Shown: positions 1 through 6,355 of the stretch, piece after piece
Numbering within the stretch: the first letter of the stretch is position 1
Layout of the letters: every line of letters starts with the position of its first letter
From: Deltaproteobacteria bacterium
Lineage (GTDB): Bacteria; Desulfobacterota; Syntrophobacteria; B119-G9
Assembly: GCA_003646715.1 (NCBI GenBank)
Contig: QMLL01000014.1
Span: 1 to 13,037, forward strand
DNA: 13,037 bases
Reading direction: 5' to 3'
Notes under the pieces: model-generated
Seen by the model: the letters and a program-made list of their open reading frames with translations, nothing else
Told to the model about the DNA's origin: nothing
The model's database searches: none
Program-made: the position numbers and the translations under genes

Positions 1-1
1 C

Positions 2-1786
2 AGTAAGTTTAACGAATTAAAGGAGAAATACGGCAGTGATGCCCTGGCGGGTATCGCGTCGTCTAAAACCACCAACGAAGAATGTTACCTGTTTCAAAAA
101 TTAATGAGGGTTTGTCTAGGCACCAATAACGTCGAATTTTGTACGCGTTTCTGCCATGCAGTAAGTGGTGTGGCCCTCACAAGAAGCTTGGGTGCCGGAG
201 CCATGACAAATTCTACTCGGGAAATTGACAAATCGGATGTTGTACTGGTGGTTGGTTTCAATGCTACAGAAAACTCTGTTATTTTTGGAAGCTATCTCAG
301 GAACATGGCCAGAACCAATGGCCTCAAAGTGATAGTTGTAGATCCACGAAGAATCGATCTTGTAAAGGATGCGAGCTTATGGCTCCGTCCAAGACTAGGT
401 ACTGATCTCGCTCTTCTTAATGGGATGATGAACGTGGTTATCAATGAGGGTCTCGTTGATACGGAATTCGTGCAAAATCAAACAGAGGGGTACGATGAGC
501 TTTCCAGGGTAGTTGCTCAATATACGCCTGAAAAAGCAGAAGAGATTACAGGGGTCCCAGCAGAGCAAATTAAGGAGGCTGCGCGCCTGTATGCAAAAGC
601 GCGGAGAGCGTCGATTGTGTATGGAATGGGAGTCGCACAATACACCAACGGAACAAACAACATTTCGGCATTATGCAATCTGGCCCTCCTCACAGGTAAT
701 GTTGGAAAAGAAGGTACGGGAGTGAACACGGTTGGAAAACAGAACAACGGCCACGGAGCGGGAGATATGGGGTGTCTCTGTGCAATCTATCCCGGTGGTC
801 AGCCTGTGTCCGACCCGAAAGTGAATGAAAAGTTTGAAAAAGCCTGGGGGGTAAAGCTTTCTACGAAGCCGGGTATAACTGAAACAGACATGGTTTTTGA
901 CGAGGACAAGATTAAGGGAATGTACATCATGGGTGGAAACCCGGTGGCAAGTGGTCCTGATGCAAAAAGAATAAAAAGAAACCTCAAATCGAAGGATTTC
1001 CTGGTTGTTCAAGATATCTTTCTCACTCAAACAGCGGAAATAGCGGATGTTGTTCTGCCCGCGGCTTGTCTTTTGGAGAAGGATGGGACGGTTACTAGTA
1101 CAGAAAGGAGAGTAAATAGGGTAAGGAAGATTCTAGATCCCCCGGGAGAAGCCCGAACGGACTGGGAAATAATCTGTGCAATAGCAACGAAAATGGGATA
1201 CGGGAAACAGTTTACTTATGCTCATCCATCAGAAATCACTGATGAAATAGCCCGTCTCACTCCTCCTTATGGAGGCATTAGTTTTGAGAGGCTGGAACAG
1301 GGGGGCATACATGTTCCATGTCCCGCTAAGGATCATCCAGGAACACCCTACTTGTATAAAAATGGATTTCCGAAGGGTAAGGCGAAATTTTTCCCTGCCG
1401 AATACCAACAGCCTGCAGAGCTCCCAGACAAGGAGTTCCCTTTTGTTCTCAGCACAGTATCAAGTATCTATCACATGAGAACAGGTACAACGATAGAAAA
1501 GATTCACGATATGAGCAAGATAAGCGGACACGAATTGGTACGTATAAATCCTGAGGATGCAAGAGCCCTTGATGTAAAAGACAACGATCTGGTTGAAATT
1601 AGTTCGAGGCGAGGAAGGGTAAATGTAAAATCCAAAATCACTGACGAGGTGCCAAAAGGGGTTGTAGTCACAACATTTCACTTTCCGGAAACACCGATTA
1701 ACGTCCTTACAAATTGGGCATACGATCCGTTTGCTAAGGTCCCGGAATTGAAATACTGTGCAGTTAAAGTGAGAAAGGTTGCCTAG
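2..1786 (+). CDS. fdhA: Formate dehydrogenase-like molybdopterin oxidoreductase catalytic subunit, copy 1 (5' truncated by window)
   Basis: Catalytic subunit of the formate dehydrogenase branch of the DMSO reductase superfamily, expected to interconvert formate and CO2 at a Mo- or W-bis-pyranopterin site. The frame is already open at base 2, in register with conserved sequence, so the Met at 104 is internal and the real start lies outside the window; 594 codons are visible. The R-F-C-H motif supplies the metal-ligand Cys (TGC at 152-154) followed by the His expected in formate dehydrogenases. The later T-S-T-E-R-R motif probably holds the Arg that binds formate. The C-terminal molydopterin dinucleotide-binding domain (about 1430-1770) is present. 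It closely resembles the complete gene that follows, about 100 bp downstream on the same strand, so this is a tandem duplication. Unlike copy 2, it lacks T-T-G-R and T-R-R in the C-terminal domain. Iron-sulfur motifs would lie upstream and cannot be judged. Family is sure; formate as substrate is likely but not proven. Confidence 0.88.
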   Translation, partial: SKFNELKEKYGSDALAGIASSKTTNEECYLFQKLMRVCLGTNNVEFCTRFCHAVSGVALTRSLGAGAMTNSTREIDKSDVVLVVGFNATENSVIFGSYLRNMARTNGLKVIVVDPRRIDLVKDASLWLRPRLGTDLALLNGMMNVVINEGLVDTEFVQNQTEGYDELSRVVAQYTPEKAEEITGVPAEQIKEAARLYAKARRASIVYGMGVAQYTNGTNNISALCNLALLTGNVGKEGTGVNTVGKQNNGHGAGDMGCLCAIYPGGQPVSDPKVNEKFEKAWGVKLSTKPGITETDMVFDEDKIKGMYIMGGNPVASGPDAKRIKRNLKSKDFLVVQDIFLTQTAEIADVVLPAACLLEKDGTVTSTERRVNRVRKILDPPGEARTDWEIICAIATKMGYGKQFTYAHPSEITDEIARLTPPYGGISFERLEQGGIHVPCPAKDHPGTPYLYKNGFPKGKAKFFPAEYQQPAELPDKEFPFVLSTVSSIYHMRTGTTIEKIHDMSKISGHELVRINPEDARALDVKDNDLVEISSRRGRVNVKSKITDEVPKGVVVTTFHFPETPINVLTNWAYDPFAKVPELKYCAVKVRKVA

Positions 1787-1886
1787 CGCTCACACGCGTA
1801 AATCACGGTGGAGGTATTGGTTGCTATGTGCTTACACCCCGTAGTTTGAGTAAGAACTCTCAACAGTGAAACAAAGGAGAACGATT
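1787..1886 (+). other. Spacer between tandem fdhA copies
   Basis: This 100 bp spacer holds no convincing promoter or terminator. The ribosome site AAAGGAGA lies at 1873-1880 and decides the start of copy 2. An 8-codon ATG-to-TGA frame at 1826-1849 follows a GGAGG but is too short to support. Co-transcription of the two copies is the simplest reading. Confidence 0.4.
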
Positions 1887-4643
1887 ATGGAGCTCGTCAC
1901 TCTCACAATAGATGGGAACAGTGTAGAAGTAAAGAAAGGACAAACCGTTTTAGATGCTATCAGGAAGCTTGGGGTGTATGTGCCTGCCTTATGTCATTTC
2001 CCCGGTTTGAATCCCGTGGAATCATGCAAGCTCTGTATTGTGAAAATAGACGGATGGGATAAGTATCCTACTTCATGTAGCACAGTTGCCGAAGATGGTA
2101 TGGTAGTGACCACTAACACACCTGAACTCCAAGAGATGCGCCGAAATGCTCTTGAGACAATGCTTGCAATGACGAAGCACCCCGTTGAATGTCTGTTCTG
2201 CGATAAAAAGGACGAATGCCCTTCTCTTGATAAGTGTCTTAAAGGGTTTTCGCTTCGTTTCGGATGTAAATCATGTCCCAAAGATGGTGAATGTGAAATC
2301 CAGAAGGCTGTTGCTTATACTGGATTAAAAGCAGTTCGGTATGAAACTGTTCAAAGAGATTTACCAATCCTCAGCGAACCGTTCTTTGATAGAAATTACA
2401 ATCTTTGCATTTTATGCAGCAGATGTGTGAGAACGTGTAGTGAAGTAAGGGGGGAAAACATTATCGTCCCTCAGGTGGAGTATCATCAGAACCATATCAT
2501 CGCACCTGTTAATGCGACTTACCTTCTTGATGCGAATTGCAAATTCTGTGCTGCCTGTGTAGACGCATGTCCAACGGGAGCCCTCACCGCCAGGTTTGAA
2601 AAACTGGAAAAACCGGAAAAATATGTACAAACAACCTGTCTGTACTGTGGTGTTGGTTGCCAGCTTGAAATAGGTATTAGTAATGGAAAGATTGTCAGGA
2701 TCAGGGGAAAGGAGGGTGACACCGTTAACAATGGCCAGTTGTGTGTGAAGGGGCGGTTTGGTTTGCTTTTTGCCGATAGCCCGGAAAGGTTAAAGAAGCC
2801 TCTAATCAGGAAAAACGGAGAATTAGTGGAATCAACCTGGAAGGAAGCAATTGAAATCGTCACTGAGAAATTTTCTCAGTACAAGGGAGAGAATATTGCG
2901 CTTCTTTCTTCCGCTAAATGTACAAATGAAGAAAATTACCTGATGCAGAAATTTGCCAGAGTGGTTATGAAGACAAACAACATAGATCACTGCGCAAGAT
3001 TGTGTCACGCATCAACGGTAGCAGCGCTCGCTGCAGCATTCGGAAGCGGTGCAATGACAAATTCTATTGAGGAAATTGGAAAGGCCAAGTGTATATTCGT
3101 TATAGGTTCAAACACAACGGAGCAACATCCGGTTGCGGCTCTAAAAATAAAACAGGCCAAGAAAAATGGTGCTAAATTGATCGTTGCCGATCCGAGGAAA
3201 ATAGATCTTACTGCAATCGCCGATATCTGGATGAGGCAGAAACCCGGAACGGACGTGGCATTGGTTTTAGGGATATGCAAAGTGATTTTGGATCAAAATC
3301 TTCTGGATGAAAACTTTATCAGAGAGCGGTGTGAAGGTTTTGAAGAATTTAAAGAGTCGCTCTCTCAAGTATCTTTGGAAGATGTTTCAATTATTACTGG
3401 TGTTGATGAATCAGTGCTAAGAAAAGCAGCCATAATGTATGCCAAAAGCGGTACCTCATCGATTATTTACGCCATGGGAATCACTCAGCATTCTCACGGA
3501 GTTGACAATATCCTTGCTCTGGCAAATCTGGCCATGATGACAGGAAATGTTGGAAAGCCATCGACAGGTATCAACCCTTTAAGAGGACACAATAATGTTC
3601 AAGGCGCCTGCGACATGGGTGCGCTTCCACCAGTTTTGCCCGGTTATCAAAATGTTTTGGTTCCGGCCATAAGAGATAAATTTGAAGAAGCTTGGGGTTG
3701 TAAACTTCCTTCAAACACCGGGCTCACAGTTGTTGAAATGGTGAACGCGGCATACGATGGAGAAATAAAGGCTATGTATGTAATGGGTGAAAATCCCATG
3801 CTGAGTGATCCAGATCTTAATCATGCCAGGAAAGCATTGAAAAACTTGGACTTTCTTGTAGTGCAAGACATTTTCCTTTCTGAAACAGCCCAGTTGGCTG
3901 ATGTTGTTTTGCCTGCAGCGTGTGGCCTGGAAAAAGATGGGACGTTCACGAGCACAGAAAGAAAGGTGCAGAGAGTAAGAAAAGTATTGGAACCTCCTGG
4001 AGAGGCAAAGCAAGATTGGGAGATCATTTGTGAAATAGCTGCGAAAATGGGTTATGGAAGCTCCTTTACCTATACCGACCCATCTGAAATAATGGATGAA
4101 ATAGCCAAGCTTACCCCGTCTTACGGCGGGATAAACTTCGAAAGATTGGAAAGCGGAGGCTTGGCATGGCCTTGTCCTGATACTTCTCACCCGGGAACTC
4201 CATATCTTCATAAGGACAAATTTGTGAGAGGGAAGGGAAAGTTTACCGTTATTGAATACAAACCATCTAAAGAACTTCCTGATGAATTATATCCGTTTAT
4301 TTTGACCACCGGAAGATCACTTTATCACTTTCATACTGGTACGTTAACGAGAAGAGTACGGGGACTTGAACAGATTCGAAACAGGGAGCTGCTCGAAATT
4401 AATCCGCTGGATGCCAAGATCCTGCGTATCAATGAAGGGGACGTTGTAGAGGTTTCTTCAAGGAGAGGGAAAGTAAAGGTAGAAGCCAAGCCATCGGATA
4501 AGGTTCCCAGGGGAGTGGTCTTCATGACATTTCATTTCAAGGAGACCCCAACAAATGTATTGACGAATCCGGCACTTGATCCCGTGGCAAAAATACCTGA
4601 GCTTAAAGTCTGTGCCGTAGCCGTAAAGAGAATAACCGAGTAA
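1887..4643 (+). CDS. fdhA: NADH-linked type formate dehydrogenase alpha subunit, copy 2, with NuoG-like Fe-S N-terminus
   Basis: Complete 918-residue catalytic subunit. ATG 1887 is preferred over the in-frame GTG at 1866 because AAAGGAGA (1873-1880) sits 6 nt before it. Order of domains: plant-type [2Fe-2S] (C36, C47, C50, C64); NuoG His-Cys [4Fe-4S] (H98, C102, C105, C111) followed by a second similar Cys group (C117, C127, C130, C136); two [4Fe-4S] sites (C174/177/180/184 and C218/221/224/228); the molybdopterin [4Fe-4S] (C251, C254, C258, C286) with Lys288 on the usual electron path; then the bis-pterin catalytic domains with metal ligand Cys373 and His374 (TGT at 3003-3005). This layout belongs to soluble formate dehydrogenases that pass electrons to NuoEF-like NAD subunits or ferredoxin; those partners are not in the window. 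It probably shares an operon with copy 1. The ligand is Cys rather than selenocysteine. Confidence 0.93.
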   Translation: MELVTLTIDGNSVEVKKGQTVLDAIRKLGVYVPALCHFPGLNPVESCKLCIVKIDGWDKYPTSCSTVAEDGMVVTTNTPELQEMRRNALETMLAMTKHPVECLFCDKKDECPSLDKCLKGFSLRFGCKSCPKDGECEIQKAVAYTGLKAVRYETVQRDLPILSEPFFDRNYNLCILCSRCVRTCSEVRGENIIVPQVEYHQNHIIAPVNATYLLDANCKFCAACVDACPTGALTARFEKLEKPEKYVQTTCLYCGVGCQLEIGISNGKIVRIRGKEGDTVNNGQLCVKGRFGLLFADSPERLKKPLIRKNGELVESTWKEAIEIVTEKFSQYKGENIALLSSAKCTNEENYLMQKFARVVMKTNNIDHCARLCHASTVAALAAAFGSGAMTNSIEEIGKAKCIFVIGSNTTEQHPVAALKIKQAKKNGAKLIVADPRKIDLTAIADIWMRQKPGTDVALVLGICKVILDQNLLDENFIRERCEGFEEFKESLSQVSLEDVSIITGVDESVLRKAAIMYAKSGTSSIIYAMGITQHSHGVDNILALANLAMMTGNVGKPSTGINPLRGHNNVQGACDMGALPPVLPGYQNVLVPAIRDKFEEAWGCKLPSNTGLTVVEMVNAAYDGEIKAMYVMGENPMLSDPDLNHARKALKNLDFLVVQDIFLSETAQLADVVLPAACGLEKDGTFTSTERKVQRVRKVLEPPGEAKQDWEIICEIAAKMGYGSSFTYTDPSEIMDEIAKLTPSYGGINFERLESGGLAWPCPDTSHPGTPYLHKDKFVRGKGKFTVIEYKPSKELPDELYPFILTTGRSLYHFHTGTLTRRVRGLEQIRNRELLEINPLDAKILRINEGDVVEVSSRRGKVKVEAKPSDKVPRGVVFMTFHFKETPTNVLTNPALDPVAKIPELKVCAVAVKRITE

Positions 4644-4703
4644 CCCAATTATCGCAAGGAAGCGGAATAGCGCCGGCTCTTTAAGCCAAGATGTTTTTGT
4701 GTT

Positions 4704-4783
4704 TCCGGGATAAAAGAATCGAGGAATCCCCGGACTCAAAGGGGGGCACATGGGTCTTTGAGCAACTACCAAAGAGTCCGGGG
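4704..4783. terminator. Large inverted repeat between convergent genes, possible bidirectional terminator
   Basis: CCCCGGACTC at 4728-4737 pairs perfectly with GAGTCCGGGG at 4774-4783. Inside it, CTCAAAG at 4735-4741 pairs with CTTTGAG at 4756-4762, and TCTTTG at 4755-4760 pairs with CAAAGA at 4770-4775. An upstream arm, TCCGGGAT near 4704, can pair with ATCCCCGGA at 4726-4734 with one bulged base. Several of these pairings exclude one another. The element sits between the 3' ends of fdhA copy 2 and the ferredoxin gene, as a bidirectional terminator would. There is no long T run on either side, so factor-independent termination is uncertain. Confidence 0.5.
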
Positions 4784-4794
4784 AAGGGTAAAAA

Positions 4795-4974
4795 CTAAAC
4801 TTTCGTTACCGTAATCGCTTCCTGCTCACAAACCTCACCGCAACTTTCGCATCCAAGGCACTTATCCGCATTGATTGGTATTGATTTTTCATCCTTAATC
4901 TCATAGACATCCACGGGACACACATCGACGCATTCTCCATACCCGACACATTTTCCCTCAAAGATCCTTCTCAT
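4795..4974 (-). CDS. Small bacterial-type ferredoxin with one cluster ligand replaced by Tyr
   Basis: A 59-residue low-potential electron carrier of the clostridial two-cluster family. The start at 4974 gives M-R-R-I-F directly before the first cluster, the usual length for the family. A Met at 5028 would add 18 residues but has no ribosome site. Cluster motif I reads C9-x2-Y12-x2-C15-x3-C19-P, so the second Cys is Tyr (codon TAT, one base from TGT). Motif II is complete: C39, C42, C45, C49. By family rules cluster I would have ligands C9, C15 and C49 only, which suggests a [3Fe-4S] plus [4Fe-4S] protein. It converges on fdhA copy 2, so it is not in that operon, although a role in formate or acyl-CoA electron transfer is plausible. 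Partner unknown. Confidence 0.85.
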   Translation of the reverse strand: MRRIFEGKCVGYGECVDVCPVDVYEIKDEKSIPINADKCLGCESCGEVCEQEAITVTKV

Positions 4975-5051
4975 TAACGAACATCTCTTCAAAAGAAGAA
5001 ACCGCCGTCTCCCTGCATCCGCATTCATCTGTCAATAGTAGCAAGGAATGT

Positions 5052-5080
5052 ACTATATCTTACAAGCTAAAGTTTCGCAG
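5052..5080 (-). promoter_or_regulatory. Possible sigma70-type promoter for the ferredoxin gene
   Basis: On the minus strand a good -10 hexamer TATAGT (plus-strand 5052-5057) lies 17 nt from a weak -35 CTGCGA (5075-5080). It would start transcription near 5045, about 70 nt before the preferred ATG at 4974. Only the -10 is convincing. Confidence 0.3.
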
Positions 5081-5356
5081 TAAAAAGCATGCTATCATCT
5101 AACAATATATTTTCAACCATATCAAGGATATAGAAGAATGTTTCAGTGTCAGAATTACTTGAAAATAGTTGACTTGACATCATTGTTATTTGCTTGAGGC
5201 GATTCCAGAGTACTGGGATGATGGTCAATCTTTTCTTACTCCACCGGACAAAGACAACACACACTGTTCCACAAAGTGGAAGTTCCAGGTTGATAGCTGT
5301 GGTAACCCCCCGTGTTGATCGTAAAATAGAATTGACCCCTAATAGTAAAGTCAACT
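5081..5356. other. Intergenic stretch without a supported gene
   Basis: Frames on both strands here are short, have no ribosome sites and show no recognisable protein motif; the longest minus-strand frame (5067-5354) looks like chance. A small palindrome (ATATC AAG GATAT) occurs near 5120-5132. Together with the hairpin cluster that follows, this makes about 640 bp with no gene between the ferredoxin and the nitroreductase. Confidence 0.5.
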
Positions 5357-5522
5357 ACTATCGTCTCAAGGCGATAGCTTGATGGGCCAATCGCCTTGTC
5401 GAATGAATTCAACTTCGGCGGCCCGGATACCACCGGCTTTAGACGGTGGTAGTTCACAAATATTTAATCGACCAAAACCATCGACTTTAGTCGGTGGTGG
5501 TCCGCTTTTGCCCTTACGGGCA
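5357..5522 (+). repeat. Cluster of related imperfect palindromes (possible structured RNA or IS200/IS605-type end)
   Basis: Three hairpins share one pattern. Hairpin A: CTATCG 5358-5363 with CGATAG 5372-5377. Hairpin B: ACCACCG 5429-5435 with CGGTGGT 5444-5450. Hairpin C: ACCATCGAC 5477-5485 with GTCGGTGGT 5490-5498 around a TTTA loop. Left-arm C/T changes between A and B are matched by G/A changes in the right arm, and C keeps pairing through a G-U wobble, which favours a plus-strand transcript. CAAGGCGAT 5367-5375 can alternatively pair with ATCGCCTTG 5390-5398. A fourth, unrelated hairpin is TGCCC TTAC GGGCA at 5509-5522. Imperfect hairpins of this type occur at IS200/IS605 ends and in REP elements, but no TnpA, TnpB or IscB is present. 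The call stays structural. Confidence 0.55.
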
Positions 5523-5530
5523 TACTAAAG

Positions 5531-5555
5531 TCTCCACCTAAAGGAGAGGGTTTTT
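5531..5555 (+). terminator. Terminator-like hairpin with T run upstream of the nitroreductase gene
   Basis: TCTCC (5531-5535) pairs with GGAGA (5543-5547) around a 7-nt loop, followed by GGG and five T residues (5551-5555). It closes the hairpin cluster and lies about 60 bp before the nitroreductase start. It could end a short upstream RNA or attenuate the gene. The stem is only 5 bp. Confidence 0.45.
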
Positions 5556-5617
5556 CTCTTAATCCCCGAGTGGGACAATAAAATATGCGCAACAGGCTAA
5601 GCAGAGGAGGAAACAAC

Positions 5618-6352
5618 ATGGGAACTTATTACAATGGACTAGGATTTAGGTATTTGCAGGACACAAAATATTATCGCGATAAACCGATAAAAGACGACCT
5701 GGGTTTTTTACCACCTCCGCCAGCAGCCAAGAGCTATTTCAACGTTCCAAAATTTCAACTTCCCGAACCAGATCTTGAATTATCCCATAGTTTGTGGGAT
5801 TGCCTCAAAAAAAGAAGATCCATCAGAAAATATAGTAGTTTGCCTATTACCTCTCAGGAACTGTCTAATCTCGTATGGGCAACCCAGGGAATTACCGAAC
5901 GTATCGGGAATCATATGCGACGAACGGCACCTTCAGCGGGAGCACTTTATCCATTTGAAACCTACCTCTATCTGAACAACGTTGAAGATTTTGAAAGAGG
6001 TATATATCACCTTCACGTTGCTAGCTTCAGTCTTGAACAGTTGAAGAGAGGTAATTTCTCAGAAGAACTGGCGCAAGCAGCTCTTGGGCAACAAATGGTA
6101 GCAAGAGCGGCGGTAGTATTTATATGGAGCGCCGTACCACTGAGGTGCATGGTCAAATACAGGAACAGGGGAATCAGGTATATCTTTCTTGACCTGGGCC
6201 ACGTATGTCAAAATTTACAGCTGGCAACTACCGCGCTTGGCATGGGATCGTGCCCTATTGGGGCATTTTTTGACGATGAATTAAATGAAATATTAGAACT
6301 TGATGGCATAGACGAAACCGTTGTGTATATGAACCCGGTAGGCAAACTATAG
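5618..6352 (+). CDS. SagB-type nitroreductase-family FMN oxidoreductase
   Basis: A 244-residue member of the nitroreductase fold, closest in pattern to the SagB-type dehydrogenase subgroup, which uses FMN to oxidise or reduce small substrates. ATG 5618 is chosen because AGAGGAGG (5603-5610) lies 7 nt upstream; an in-frame start at 5585 would add 11 residues without a ribosome site. Visible signatures: the FMN-binding R-R-S-I-R-K-Y at 66-72, A-P-S-A-G-A-L-Y-P at 104-112, and the C-terminal stretch G-H-V-C-Q-N-L-Q through G-M-G-S-C-P-I-G-A-F (194-217). A Pro-rich stretch (residues 31-36, P-P-P-P) precedes the catalytic core. In peptide-modification clusters SagB oxidises azolines, but no YcaO cyclodehydratase or precursor peptide is seen here, so it is a stand-alone enzyme of unknown substrate. 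No signal peptide is evident, so a cytoplasmic location is likely. Confidence 0.85.
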   Translation: MGTYYNGLGFRYLQDTKYYRDKPIKDDLGFLPPPPAAKSYFNVPKFQLPEPDLELSHSLWDCLKKRRSIRKYSSLPITSQELSNLVWATQGITERIGNHMRRTAPSAGALYPFETYLYLNNVEDFERGIYHLHVASFSLEQLKRGNFSEELAQAALGQQMVARAAVVFIWSAVPLRCMVKYRNRGIRYIFLDLGHVCQNLQLATTALGMGSCPIGAFFDDELNEILELDGIDETVVYMNPVGKL

Positions 6353-6355
6353 CTT

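Noticed and set aside
1826..1849. Eight-codon leader peptide before fdhA copy 2
   Set aside because: It follows a GGAGG, but it is very short, has no attenuator-like codon run, and no paired terminator is seen.
152..3005. Selenocysteine in the formate dehydrogenases
   Set aside because: The metal-ligand codons are TGC (152-154) and TGT (3003-3005), both Cys.
3711..4211. Minus-strand frame of 166 codons inside fdhA copy 2
   Set aside because: Antisense to a strongly conserved gene, with no ribosome site or protein-like motifs.
5067..5354. Minus-strand frame of 95 codons in the ferredoxin-nitroreductase interval
   Set aside because: No ribosome site and no recognisable motif, and it ends inside the region preceding the ferredoxin. 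The overlapping frame at 5236-5457 is produced by the hairpin repeats.
5357..5498. Possible CRISPR array
   Set aside because: Only three degenerate hairpins with uneven spacing (72 and 48 bp), no identical direct repeats and no cas genes.
5357..5555. Complete IS200/IS605 transposon
   Set aside because: Hairpins resemble element ends, but neither a TnpA nor a TnpB/IscB coding sequence is present, so only a structural call is justified.
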